DNA of 64,000 bases, taken from NCBI RefSeq assembly GCF_902168175.1, contig NZ_CABHOU010000059.1, positions 248,001-312,000 on the forward strand. The letters run 5' to 3'. This DNA is from an uncultured Chitinophaga sp. Its GTDB lineage: Bacteria > Bacteroidota > Bacteroidia > Chitinophagales > Chitinophagaceae. Within the stretch, counting starts at the first letter, position 1, and each line of letters starts with the position of its first letter. The notes under the pieces were generated by a model. That model was not told the DNA's origin and made no database searches. It saw only the letters and a program-made list of their open reading frames with translations. Made by a program: the position numbers and the translations under genes. Below are positions 1 through 8,724 of this stretch, in pieces.

Positions 1-1532
1 TCTTTCTTAACGATGGTACCTTCGTGGGTAGAACCGATCGGGAAGATAGTTTCGAAGGTGTTCCATGGATCTTCTTCGATTTGTTTGTGACCGAGGCTCA
101 GTTTGCGGTTATCTTTATCGATACCCAGGATCACCACGTCGATTTCGCTACCAACTTTGGTATACTCGCTCGGGTGGTTGAAACGTTTGATCCAGCTGAG
201 GTCGGAGATGTGGATCATACCACCGATACCAGTTTCCAGTTCTACGAACACGCCATAAGGAGTGATGTTTTTAACAACACCTTTGTGACGGCTTTCGAGC
301 GGGAATTTAGTTTCGATTGTAGACCATGGATCTTCGGTCAGTTGTTTGATGGAGAGGCTCATCTTACGCTCGTCTTTGCTGAGCGTAACTACTACTGCTT
401 CGTACTCTTCGCCCAATTTGAAGAATTCCTTCGCGTTGATCGGAGTAGATGCCCATGAGATCTCTGATACGTGCACCAGACCTTCTACGCCAGGCAGAAT
501 TTCCAGGAATGCACCGTAATCTTCGATGTTCACTACCTTTCCTTTTACTTTTGCACCTTCGGTGATGGTTGCAGGCAAAGTATCCCAAGGATGTGGGGTC
601 AATTGCTTGTAACCTAAGCTGATACGTTTCTTCTCGTCGTCGAAGTCCAGTACCACAACGTTGATCTTCTGATCCATCTGCAGTACTTCGCTTGGGTGAG
701 AGATACGACCCCAGCTGATGTCGGTGATGTACAGCAGGCCATCCAGACCACCCAGATCGATGAATGCACCGAAGTCTGTGATGTTCTTGATAGTACCTTC
801 CAGTACCTGACCTTTCTCCAGTTTGGAGATAATGTCCACCCTTTGTTGTTCGATATCGCTTTCGATGAGGGCTTTGTGAGATACAACGGCGTTCTTAATG
901 GCTTCGTTAACCTTAACCACCTTGAATTCCATTGTTTTACCCACGAACTGATCGTAGTCAGTTACAGGTTTAACGTCGATCTGTGAACCTGGTAAGAATG
1001 TTTCCATTCCGTACACGTCCACGATCAGGCCGCCTTTGGTTTTGCTGGTAACAGTACCGGTAACCACTTCGCCTGTTTTGTAAACTTCCACGATTTTTTC
1101 CCATGCGCGTTGCATACGAGCTTGTTTACGGCTCAGGTGCAGGTTGCCATCGCGGTCTTCTTTTTCAACTACCAATACTTCAACCTCGTCTCCGATTTTG
1201 ATGCCCTGCAGATCGCGGAACTCGTTAAGGGAGATAAGACCGTCGGATTTGAAGCCGATGTTGATCACTACGTCGGTTTTAGTAACACCTACGATAGTAC
1301 CGGTCAACAGACCGTTTTCCTCGATTACCTTGAACGTGCTGTCATAGGTAACGTCGTACTTAGCTTTCTCTTCTTTAGAATAAGAAGATACGTTGCGTTT
1401 GTCTACGCTCCAATCGAAATCGTCATGGGCAGTTTCAACGGCAACGGCAACAGGAGCGTTTTGTGTCGCAGTTTCAGCCGTAGCTGCCTGTTGTTCTGCG
1501 TTTTGTTCGTTAGTAATGTTGTTTTCTGTCAA
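1..1532 (-). CDS. rpsA: 30S ribosomal protein S1, C-terminal end cut by window edge
   Basis: Ribosomal protein bS1 binds mRNA on the small subunit and helps start translation. About 510 residues are visible. After an acidic, Gln-rich N-terminus (about 1-65) come five S1 (OB-fold) repeats and the start of another; the later repeats carry the typical [26 protein letters not shown]...[10 protein letters not shown] and GVFVEL...[11 protein letters not shown] signatures, each followed by a ...[14 protein letters not shown] end. The start is TTG at 1532-1530: no ATG lies upstream in frame, and a strong AAGGAGGA sits 9 nt before it. Frames on the opposite strand here are shadows. cmk, often next to rpsA in other bacteria, is 8 kb away here. 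Family assignment is sure; the TTG start is likely. Confidence 0.96.
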   Translation of the reverse strand, partial: MTENNITNEQNAEQQAATAETATQNAPVAVAVETAHDDFDWSVDKRNVSSYSKEEKAKYDVTYDSTFKVIEENGLLTGTIVGVTKTDVVINIGFKSDGLISLNEFRDLQGIKIGDEVEVLVVEKEDRDGNLHLSRKQARMQRAWEKIVEVYKTGEVVTGTVTSKTKGGLIVDVYGMETFLPGSQIDVKPVTDYDQFVGKTMEFKVVKVNEAIKNAVVSHKALIESDIEQQRVDIISKLEKGQVLEGTIKNITDFGAFIDLGGLDGLLYITDISWGRISHPSEVLQMDQKINVVVLDFDDEKKRISLGYKQLTPHPWDTLPATITEGAKVKGKVVNIEDYGAFLEILPGVEGLVHVSEISWASTPINAKEFFKLGEEYEAVVVTLSKDERKMSLSIKQLTEDPWSTIETKFPLESRHKGVVKNITPYGVFVELETGIGGMIHISDLSWIKRFNHPSEYTKVGSEIDVVILGIDKDNRKLSLGHKQIEEDPWNTFETIFPIGSTHEGTIVKK

Positions 1533-1540
1533 AATTTGTT

Positions 1541-1548
1541 TCCTCCTT
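1541..1548 (-). promoter_or_regulatory. Strong Shine-Dalgarno site of rpsA
   Basis: Read on the minus strand, AAGGAGGA stands here with 9 nt between GGAGG and the TTG start. This decides the non-ATG start. Strong SD sites are rare in Bacteroidota, where the anti-SD is largely masked on the ribosome, and I see no comparable site before the other genes checked in this window. Confidence 0.8.
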
Positions 1549-1572
1549 TTAAAATAAAATGTTTAAGGACGG

Positions 1573-1580
1573 CAAAGATA
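1573..1580 (-). promoter_or_regulatory. Bacteroidota -7 promoter box for rpsA
   Basis: TATCTTTG on the minus strand matches TAnnTTTG exactly. It would start the transcript near 1566, giving a leader of about 34 nt that contains the SD site. No clear -33 TTTG was found. Confidence 0.5.
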
Positions 1581-1817
1581 AGGATAATATCCCTATTCCA
1601 GACATTTTTAAGGAGAAAAATCCGACCCACTATTACATATCTATCCTTATAACAACCAAGGTGTTACAAGACTTCTCCACGCAACAAATCTTGCTGCCCC
1701 AACAACGGCCGTTTACACACCAGCCGCCAAAAAACTCTGCATTTTCACAAAATCACAACGCTTTTCTAGGGTAAATGCAATAATTTTAGAGTAGGAAATT
1801 CTTTATTATTTTTTTGC

Positions 1818-2723
1818 ATGAACGGCACTTCACTGAAATCGGATGTACGCAACTGGCTTAACCAGGGTAACACTGTTAACCATCTACTTTTATGGAATAC
1901 AGCAATATTCCTGGTTGTGGGGATATTACGGCTTTTTGCTATGGCCAGCTCCAATGCGGCATCAGCCTCTTTTTTCTTATACGATAACCTTGCCTTACAT
2001 TCCGACATTCCTACGCTTATCCAAAAGCCATGGGGTTTCATTACCTACATGTTTACTCACCAGGCAGTATTCCACTTCCTCTTTAACATGCTGAACCTGT
2101 ACTTCTTCGGAAATCTTTTCCGTTCGGACATAGGACAGCGGCGGGTATTGCCGGTATATATTCTTAGCAGCATATTGGGCGGACTACTATTCGTACTGGC
2201 CTATAATGTAATACCTGGTCTGGGAGTAGGCGGTACGCTTGTGGGCGCCTCTGCGTCTATTATGTGTTTTATCACCGCTACTGCTATGACGTTGCCCAAT
2301 ATGGAATTGAACATACTGCTGGCCTCCATTCGACTTAAATGGCTGGCCATAGCGATCGTAGTAATAGATATCATTTCCATCCCCGAGGGTAATATAGGTG
2401 GTATTATAGCACATATGGGAGGTGCGCTGTTCGGCGTGCTTTACGTTTTGGCGCTTCGTGGCGGATTGGAACCTGCTAAACCGCTTATATGGTTATTCGG
2501 GAAATTGAGCAACATCAACACTAAACGTGAGCCCGCCCCTTCCCGCGGCTTTAAAACCTTTAAACCGAAGAAATCGCCGCTAAAGGTGGTAAAACGCTCT
2601 GGCGAGGAAAACCGGCAGCAGAAATTAGATATCCTGCTGGATAAAATAAATGAAAGAGGTTACGACAGCCTTAGCAGCGAAGAAAAATCATGGCTAAAAA
2701 AATACAGCAACGAGAACAGCTAA
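1818..2723 (+). CDS. Rhomboid family intramembrane serine protease
   Basis: Integral membrane protease that cleaves transmembrane substrates within the bilayer. The 301-residue protein shows the family signatures: HFLFNM in the second helix region (His86, Asn90, which hold the oxyanion region), GASASI with nucleophile Ser145, and AHMGG with the catalytic partner His199. Hydrophobic helices span roughly residues 22-42, 72-130, 138-160 and 170-212. A charged cytosolic tail of about 85 residues (Lys/Arg/Pro-rich, then EEKSWLKK) follows the last helix. The segment between helix 1 and the H-motif is short. It stands alone between divergent rpsA and the patatin gene. The substrate is unknown. The ATG at 1818 is the first in frame and gives a sensible cytosolic N-terminus. 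Confidence 0.9.
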   Translation: MNGTSLKSDVRNWLNQGNTVNHLLLWNTAIFLVVGILRLFAMASSNAASASFFLYDNLALHSDIPTLIQKPWGFITYMFTHQAVFHFLFNMLNLYFFGNLFRSDIGQRRVLPVYILSSILGGLLFVLAYNVIPGLGVGGTLVGASASIMCFITATAMTLPNMELNILLASIRLKWLAIAIVVIDIISIPEGNIGGIIAHMGGALFGVLYVLALRGGLEPAKPLIWLFGKLSNINTKREPAPSRGFKTFKPKKSPLKVVKRSGEENRQQKLDILLDKINERGYDSLSSEEKSWLKKYSNENS

Positions 2724-2825
2724 GCTTTAATATTCATTTTTAACTCCATTTTAGCTGGCTGCAGGTATATACACCCTGTGTCCGGGACGATATTATTTAA
2801 TCACCACCCCAAAACCCCAAAGGGT

Positions 2826-4103
2826 ATGAGTAATTTACCACAAGGCGACCAAAGCCTGAATTACCTGTTCAATGACCCCATTGTACAGCATAAAATCGCG
2901 CAGCTAAAAGAGGCCGATCTTCATATATCGGACATCGTAGACGATGCCGGCCATCAATACATAGACATTGTACTGGAAGGCGGAGGCACACTGGGCATGG
3001 CTTTGCTGGGTTACCTGTACACGCTCGAACAACTGGGCATCCGTTTCCTGTGTATCGGCGGCGCCTCCGCAGGAGCTATCGCCGCTTTGCTGCTGGCTGC
3101 CGGCCCTATCGAGGATGCCAAAACGGAATGGATCATCGAAAAAGTAGCCCACAAGGACTTCTATGATTTTGTTGATGGAGATCCCGATTCCCGTAACTTC
3201 ATCGACAACCTGCTTAAACACCGCCACGACGACCCCGGGGTGTTCGATACCTTACGCCGCGCATGGTATTTCACCTGCATTATCGATAACCTCTCCAGCA
3301 ACAAAAAAGGACTGAACCCGGGCACGGAATTTCATAACTGGATAAAGGAGATACTGGCGGAACGGGGCATTACCACTTATGGAGAGATGCGGCAAATGCG
3401 GATGAAAATGCCGCAGGGACTGCGCAACCGGGCCACTGGCAAACCTTTAGGTGATGAATTTAACGAAGAATATATAGAACTGGGCATTGTAGCGGCCGAC
3501 ATTACCACTGAAACCAGGGTAGTGTTCCCGCGCATGGGCTCCTTGTATTACCCAAACATCGACCAGGCCAACCCGGCCGACTTCGTGCGGGCCTCTATGT
3601 CGATTCCCCTGTTCTTCCGTCCTTTCGAAATTCCTAATATCCCCACGCACGAAGGCCAGCAGGACGCCTGGAGAACACGCTGTAATTTTTACGGCACCAT
3701 CCCGGAAAAGGTATTGTTCGTAGACGGCGGCATACTTTCTAACTTCCCCATCGACATCTTCCACGACTATCATAAAATACCCTCCTCTCCGACTTTCGGT
3801 GTTAAAATCGGGTTCGATCGTACCAAATGCAACGATACCCATGGCTTCCTCGACTACATTGGCGCCATCTTCTGGTCGTCGGCCCACAGCCTCGATAACG
3901 AGTTCATCCACCGTAACCCGGATTTCAAGCAGCTGGTATCATTTATCGATTACAACATGAAACGATACAGCTGGCTGGATTTTTCGCTGGATGAAGACGA
4001 AAAACTGGAACTGTTTAAACGGGGCGTGGAAACGGCCGCCTTCTTTATCAGCAACTTTGACTGGGAAAAGTACAAGCAATCGAGGCAGGTAGTGAACGGG
4101 TAA
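2826..4103 (+). CDS. Patatin-like phospholipase family protein
   Basis: Predicted lipid acyl hydrolase with a Ser-Asp dyad. The frame opens with a GTG at 2778, but the ATG at 2826 (MSNLPQGDQ) is the more likely start and gives 425 residues. Patatin motifs are all present: the oxyanion-hole glycines EGGGTLG (about 51-57), the nucleophile elbow GGASAG with Ser81, and VDGG with Asp300. No signal peptide is seen, so a cytosolic or peripheral membrane enzyme is expected. The long C-terminal part (about 310-425) is rich in aromatic and charged residues and not recognised. Substrate unknown; it follows the rhomboid gene on the same strand after about 100 bp. Confidence 0.88.
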   Translation: MSNLPQGDQSLNYLFNDPIVQHKIAQLKEADLHISDIVDDAGHQYIDIVLEGGGTLGMALLGYLYTLEQLGIRFLCIGGASAGAIAALLLAAGPIEDAKTEWIIEKVAHKDFYDFVDGDPDSRNFIDNLLKHRHDDPGVFDTLRRAWYFTCIIDNLSSNKKGLNPGTEFHNWIKEILAERGITTYGEMRQMRMKMPQGLRNRATGKPLGDEFNEEYIELGIVAADITTETRVVFPRMGSLYYPNIDQANPADFVRASMSIPLFFRPFEIPNIPTHEGQQDAWRTRCNFYGTIPEKVLFVDGGILSNFPIDIFHDYHKIPSSPTFGVKIGFDRTKCNDTHGFLDYIGAIFWSSAHSLDNEFIHRNPDFKQLVSFIDYNMKRYSWLDFSLDEDEKLELFKRGVETAAFFISNFDWEKYKQSRQVVNG

Positions 4104-4454
4104 ACGGTGTATACACCGCCTGGAGGTAATGACAAGGTATGCTGAAAGTATGGTGAAGCGGAGGGTGAGCGGACGGTGAGCGGACGGTGAGACGTGTTTT
4201 AAGCCTGCGGGTGTAATTGCGACAAGGTACCTGTCGCACAATTGACCATATAATCCCACCGTTGAAGGGAGTGACGTTGAGATTTATATCGCTGTGTATA
4301 CACCGCCTCCATGGGAATAACGGAACCTGCCCAGTGCTGTTACTGTCGCTGAAGGGAGTGACACAACGGCGGCTGATAGCAGTACTATGCCAGCCCCACC
4401 CGTCTCCCGGTTAACCGGTTAAAGTAAGCCATGGCGCTTGTGACCGGTAATCGT
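4104..4454 (+). repeat. Noncoding region with tandem and dispersed repeats
   Basis: No credible gene here. The region holds a perfect 14-bp palindrome CGGTGTATACACCG (4105-4118); a 15-bp direct repeat GTGTATACACCGCCT at 4107-4121 and 4294-4308; three 11-bp tandem units GCGGA(C/G)GGTGA (4158-4190); an inverted repeat TGCGACA/TGTCGCA (4218-4224 and 4232-4238); TGAAGGGAGTGAC at 4263-4275; and, at 4348-4372, a 25-bp element starting GCTGAAGGGAGTGAC that recurs exactly at 20575-20599. Short frames across it encode only repeat-derived peptides. Confidence 0.75.
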
Positions 4455-4462
4455 TATCTTTG
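4455..4462 (+). promoter_or_regulatory. Bacteroidota -7 promoter box for ispH
   Basis: TATCTTTG matches TAnnTTTG exactly, 26 nt before the ATG at 4488. It lies downstream of the ATG at 4431, which argues that the longer reading frame is not used. Confidence 0.65.
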
Positions 4463-4487
4463 TGGCACTGGAAGCTACCGCACAAAC

Positions 4488-5714
4488 ATGAAAACATTCA
4501 ACGTTCCGATTATATACCGCAGCCCGCTGATCAGTGCTATCAAACAGAAGCGCAAGGTGGACGATAAGATGAAGAAAGATTTTACGCCAACGGCCCTGGA
4601 CTTTGGCCCTGTAAAAATATTACTGGCGCGCCACTTCGGGTTTTGTTACGGCGTGGAAAACGCGATTGAGATCGCTTTCCGTACCGTAGACGAAAATGAG
4701 GGTAAACGCATTTTCCTGCTTAGCGAAATGATCCATAACCCCCAGGTGAACAATGATTTACTGTCGCGCGGGGTGCGTTTTATTATGGATACCGGCGGCA
4801 AACAACTGATTTCCTGGGAAGAACTGACGCCGGACGATATCGTGATTATCCCGGCCTTTGGCACCACCCTGGAAATTGAAGCCCGCCTAACTTCTATGGG
4901 CATTACCCCGCTGCAATACAATACCACCTGCCCTTTCGTGGAAAGAGTATGGAATAAGGCCGACCAGATCGGCAAAAAGGATTACACGGTAATTATACAT
5001 GGTAAGCCTAAACACGAAGAAACCCGCGCCACGTTTTCGCACAGCCAGTCGGTAACGCCAACCGTGGTGGTAAAAGATATTAAAGAAGCCGAAACGCTGG
5101 CCGCCTACATCCGTGGCGAACTGCCGGCCGAAAGCTTTTACGAAAACTTCAAAGGCCAGCACTCACCTGGGTTTGATGTTACCAAAGACCTGCAACGTGT
5201 GGGGGTGGTGAACCAAACTACAATGCTGGCGTCAGAAACACAGGCTATCGCGGACTACATCCGCAGCGTAATGCAGCAACATTACGCACTGCCGGACGAA
5301 CAGGTGCAGGAACGGTTTGCCGATACCCGCGATACGCTCTGTTACGCCACCAACGACAACCAAAGCGCCGTTACCGGTATGCTGGCCGAAGAGGCCGACC
5401 TGGCCATTGTTGTGGGCGGATATAACAGCTCCAACACCTCGCACCTGGTGGAACTTTGCGAGGAGAAACTGCCTACTTTCTTTATTTCTTCTGAAGACAA
5501 ACTGGTATCGCGCAACGAAATCAGCCATTGGGACTTCCATCACAACCAGGAACTGTACTCTACCGGCTTTGTGCCTGAGAAAGAGCAGGTTACGATCATG
5601 CTTACCAGCGGCGCCTCCTGTCCCGATGCTATCGTGGAGGCCGTCATCCGGAAACTATTGTCGTTCTGGGAACTGGAGGATGAGGTGGAGAAAATGAGCG
5701 CATCTATCAACTAG
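4488..5714 (+). CDS. ispH: 4-hydroxy-3-methylbut-2-enyl diphosphate reductase
   Basis: Last enzyme of the MEP isoprenoid pathway; it reduces HMBPP to IPP and DMAPP using a [4Fe-4S] cluster. The three cluster cysteines are visible: Cys53 in HFGFCYGV, Cys148 in NTTCPFV and Cys378 in GASCPDA. Family motifs HNPQVN, HGKPKHEETRATFSH and VNQTTMLA are intact. At 408 residues it belongs to the long class (cyanobacterial/plant-like length) with an N-terminal extension and an insert around 205-235, usual in Bacteroidota. Translation from ATG 4488 (MKTFNVPIIYRSP) fits the family N-terminus; the frame extends to 4431 but the promoter box lies between. A terminator follows. Symbol lytB is a synonym. Confidence 0.96.
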   Translation: MKTFNVPIIYRSPLISAIKQKRKVDDKMKKDFTPTALDFGPVKILLARHFGFCYGVENAIEIAFRTVDENEGKRIFLLSEMIHNPQVNNDLLSRGVRFIMDTGGKQLISWEELTPDDIVIIPAFGTTLEIEARLTSMGITPLQYNTTCPFVERVWNKADQIGKKDYTVIIHGKPKHEETRATFSHSQSVTPTVVVKDIKEAETLAAYIRGELPAESFYENFKGQHSPGFDVTKDLQRVGVVNQTTMLASETQAIADYIRSVMQQHYALPDEQVQERFADTRDTLCYATNDNQSAVTGMLAEEADLAIVVGGYNSSNTSHLVELCEEKLPTFFISSEDKLVSRNEISHWDFHHNQELYSTGFVPEKEQVTIMLTSGASCPDAIVEAVIRKLLSFWELEDEVEKMSASIN

Positions 5715-5721
5715 ATATAAT

Positions 5722-5749
5722 AAAAAAGACACCGTCCGGTGTCTTTTTT
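5722..5749 (+). terminator. Intrinsic terminator of ispH
   Basis: GACACC GTCC GGTGTC hairpin flanked by A6 and T6, 8 bp after the ispH stop codon. Because of the A and T tracts it could also stop transcripts from the other strand. Confidence 0.9.
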
Positions 5750-5921
5750 CTTTGGGGCTAATCAAACGCTAGTAATGCAGAGAAAAATCTTTATTGTAAT
5801 AACAAACAGTTAATTTTCAATTGTGTACTCAAAAGTAACCCAAGGCGCTGCCTCCTGCAACCATGATTTAGTATCCGGTACGATCTAACAGATAACTGGT
5901 ATCGAAATGACTAAAATTGGC

Positions 5922-6689
5922 TTAGAACTGTACCGCCTTTTTCAGAAACTCCGCTTTCCTTCTCCTCGATACCTCTACCTGTGTGCCATCGCTCATCAAT
6001 GCAAATCCGCCTTCACCCTGGATATAGGAGTCCATTTGCTGGAGGTTGATAAGATGAGAATTGTGTATACGGAAAAAATCGATGTCGCTCAGTAATTCTT
6101 CAAACTCCTTTAGTGGTTTAGACACCAGCAACTGTTTGCGATCGGTAAAGAATATTTTCGTGTAGTTGCCTGTAGACTCGCACCGCACGATGCTCTGCAC
6201 CGGCATAAACACCAGTCCGTTCAACGTGGGCAGCGCTATCTTTTTATTGGAGTGCTGCATTGTTTTCATGTTCTGGAGGAACATTTCGATAGGCGCAGCT
6301 ACCGACCCGTCGGCTGCCTTTCCGTTCCGGCGGTTGGTGAATTTCTGCAACGCATCCTGCAGGTCGGAAATACCGAAGGGCTTAAGCAGGTAATCCAGCG
6401 CGTTAAACTTGATCGCTTTCAGTGCGTATTGCTCATAGGCGGTGGTGAATATCACATCGAAATCTACCTTATCGAACAGTTTCAGTAATTCGAAACCATT
6501 CTGGTAAGGCATTTCCACGTCAAGAAAAACCAGGTCGGGCCGCAGTTCGTCTATCAGTCCTTTACCTTCCTCCACACTACTGGCGCCTCCCAGTACCGTT
6601 ACGTGTGGAAATTTCTTCTGCAACATAGTTTTTAACGCATCGACGCAGTGCTGCTCGTCATCTATGATGACTGCTTTAATCTCGCTCAT
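5922..6689 (-). CDS. LytTR-type response regulator
   Basis: DNA-binding response regulator of the LytR/AlgR class. The receiver domain (about 5-120) has the acidic pair Asp10/Asp11 with Glu12, phosphoacceptor Asp57 in VFLDVEMP, the TTAYEQYALKAI switch region and the LLKPF lysine. A LytTR DNA-binding domain follows (about 150-250) with CESTGNYTKI and FRIHNSHLIN. The frame opens with a TTG at 6698, but ATG 6689 (MSEIKAVIIDDE) is the natural start, giving 255 residues. It lies 85 bp downstream of the sensor kinase gene on the same strand, so the two form a LytS/LytR-like two-component pair. Targets are unknown. Confidence 0.92.
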   Translation of the reverse strand: MSEIKAVIIDDEQHCVDALKTMLQKKFPHVTVLGGASSVEEGKGLIDELRPDLVFLDVEMPYQNGFELLKLFDKVDFDVIFTTAYEQYALKAIKFNALDYLLKPFGISDLQDALQKFTNRRNGKAADGSVAAPIEMFLQNMKTMQHSNKKIALPTLNGLVFMPVQSIVRCESTGNYTKIFFTDRKQLLVSKPLKEFEELLSDIDFFRIHNSHLINLQQMDSYIQGEGGFALMSDGTQVEVSRRRKAEFLKKAVQF

Positions 6690-6774
6690 GTCAAACAATT
6701 AATACATTATGGTTGTAAGGGCTGGCATGTTTCCTTTCCTGAATGCTGCATTACACACATGCTGCCAATGTTCG

Positions 6775-8724
6775 TTAAAATAAAAATTCGGCGGGCAATA
6801 CGATGGTCACTTTGGTGCCTTCCGCTTGTCCTTTATCATCTTCCAGGTCGGTGATTTCAACGTTCGCGTCTTTGGTGTTATTTATTTTCCTGATGAGTGC
6901 TATTCTTCCTTCGGTTACTTTCATACCCATTGAATTATGGGTTTTGTTCTTCTTCTCTTTGATTTCCATCGCCACTTTACGGCCAATACCGTTATCGGTT
7001 ACGATACATTCCAGCACCTTTCCTTTCAGTCGTACTTCGATATCCAGCATACCCTTCATTTTACGATGTACCAGGCCATGCCAGATGGCATTTTCCACAT
7101 AGGGCTGGATAATCATCGGGGGAATCATTACCTCTTCCTCATTAATATTATCGCTAAGGATGATGCGGTATTCGAACATATTATTACAACGCAGCACCTC
7201 CAGGTCGAGGTAAAGGCGCAACGATTCCAATTCTTTATTCAGGGGGATGAAGGCATGCTGACTGTTATCCAGTATCATACGCATCAACTTGGAAAATTTA
7301 GTAAGATAGTCGGACGCTTCTTCCTGGTTGTTACTCCAGATGTAGCGGTGTATAGAACTGAGAGAGTTAAAGATGAAGTGCGGGTTCATTTGCGCACGCA
7401 GCGAACGCAGTTCCAGCTGCAGGGCCTGGCGGTTGCTTTCAAGGTTACGGTGCCGCATGTAGAAAAAGCCACCGATTATCAGCATAAATAAGATCACCCC
7501 GAGGGAAATAGCCACGGCCAGGTTGCGCTTTACGCGGAGTTTCTCATTATCCTGCGCCTGGTGCAGTGTTTTTATTTCGTTATCCTTACGGTTTACGTTA
7601 TAACGGGTTTCCGACTGGGAGGCTACCAGTTCGTTCTTCTCCATTTGTATACTGTCGTTGTATACAATAAGGCTGTCCATATAAGATACTGAACGATCGT
7701 AGGCCTTCGACTCCCGCAGGCTGTGCGCCATACCTTTGTAAGCGTCCACCAGTATCGATTTAAATCCCCACTTCCGTCCCATATCAATTGCTTTCTGGAA
7801 ATAGATGCGGGCACTGTCCTGATTGCCCTGCTCGTCCAGCAGTTTGGCTATGCTGAGGTAGTTATCCGCTACATGGATCTGATCGTCTACTTTGGAGTTG
7901 ACTGCCAGCGATTTAAGCAGGTAACTTTTGGCGGTGTTATAGTCTTTCTTCTCCTGGTACACCGCACCGAGGCAGTTGTAACAAATAGAAATACCGGTAG
8001 TACTGTTGATTTTCTGATTGGCATCCAGCGAGCGTTTAAAGAACTCGATGGCCATATCGAGGCGGCCGAGGCCCTGGTAGGCATAACCAATATTACCTAA
8101 GTTGATAGCCACGCCCAGCTCGTTGCCCGCCTCTTCTTCCAGCTGCAGCGACTTGGTAAAATGCCTTAAGGCCTCCTGGTACTTTTTGTTAGACAAGTGA
8201 ATATTGCCAATGCTATTAGTAGCTACACAGATGTTTTTGATATCGTTACTTTTCTCCGCCATGATCAGCGCATTAACATGTGCATCAAAAGCTTTGTCAA
8301 GTTTGTCGAGCCGGCGGTAATCGACACCTAAGTTATTGTAAGAGAAGCTGATGAGCCGGTCGTCTTTGGAGAGTTGCGCATTTTGCAGTGCCTTTTCGTG
8401 ATAGTCGGCCGCCAGAATGTACAAAGACCGGTTGCGTTTACTGGTACCTATTTCATTATATATTTCCGCGAGTGCCTTATAATAACGATTGGCCTCGGCG
8501 ATAGCGATGGCTTCTTTATAAAAGAGGTTGTCGGTGTTGCGGCTATCGAAATAGCGATTAAAGGTACGACCACGTTTAGCCATCAGGTTTACCTTCAGCG
8601 TATCGTCTTTTAACGCCTTAAGTGAGTCGAGTGCTTTATACACTGAAGAGGAGTCCTGCGCATAAGCGCTGGTAACCAACCCCAGGCACAGGAGTACAAT
8701 GACAGATAAGTTTTTGAGTAACAT
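6775..8724 (-). CDS. TPR-containing sensor histidine kinase (LytS/His_kinase family)
   Basis: Membrane sensor kinase. ATG 8724 gives a clean signal peptide (MLLKNLSVIVLLCLG...AYAQ) and 649 residues; the frame extends 9 codons further up with charged residues, unlikely. Domains: signal peptide 1-22; periplasmic tetratricopeptide repeats about 60-345 (several copies of the A-x-x-N-x-G-x-x-Y/H and GNIGYAYQGLG type); a coiled coil before a membrane helix at about 395-417 (LGVILFMLIIGGFFY); a His_kinase domain with AQMNPHFIFNSL (His449); then the ATPase N-box PPMIIQPYVENAIWHG and G-box DNGIG. The phosphoryl partner is surely the downstream LytTR regulator. The signal sensed by the TPR part cannot be read from sequence. 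Confidence 0.92.
   Translation of the reverse strand: MLLKNLSVIVLLCLGLVTSAYAQDSSSVYKALDSLKALKDDTLKVNLMAKRGRTFNRYFDSRNTDNLFYKEAIAIAEANRYYKALAEIYNEIGTSKRNRSLYILAADYHEKALQNAQLSKDDRLISFSYNNLGVDYRRLDKLDKAFDAHVNALIMAEKSNDIKNICVATNSIGNIHLSNKKYQEALRHFTKSLQLEEEAGNELGVAINLGNIGYAYQGLGRLDMAIEFFKRSLDANQKINSTTGISICYNCLGAVYQEKKDYNTAKSYLLKSLAVNSKVDDQIHVADNYLSIAKLLDEQGNQDSARIYFQKAIDMGRKWGFKSILVDAYKGMAHSLRESKAYDRSVSYMDSLIVYNDSIQMEKNELVASQSETRYNVNRKDNEIKTLHQAQDNEKLRVKRNLAVAISLGVILFMLIIGGFFYMRHRNLESNRQALQLELRSLRAQMNPHFIFNSLSSIHRYIWSNNQEEASDYLTKFSKLMRMILDNSQHAFIPLNKELESLRLYLDLEVLRCNNMFEYRIILSDNINEEEVMIPPMIIQPYVENAIWHGLVHRKMKGMLDIEVRLKGKVLECIVTDNGIGRKVAMEIKEKKNKTHNSMGMKVTEGRIALIRKINNTKDANVEITDLEDDKGQAEGTKVTIVLPAEFLF

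Noticed and set aside
4158..4190. CRISPR-like array
   Set aside because: Units are 11 bp, directly adjacent and without spacers, so this is a simple tandem repeat. The same holds for 20287-20330.
4217..4414. 65-codon plus-strand frame with two PLKGVT-like peptides
   Set aside because: The internal similarity comes from the DNA repeat TGAAGGGAGTGAC.
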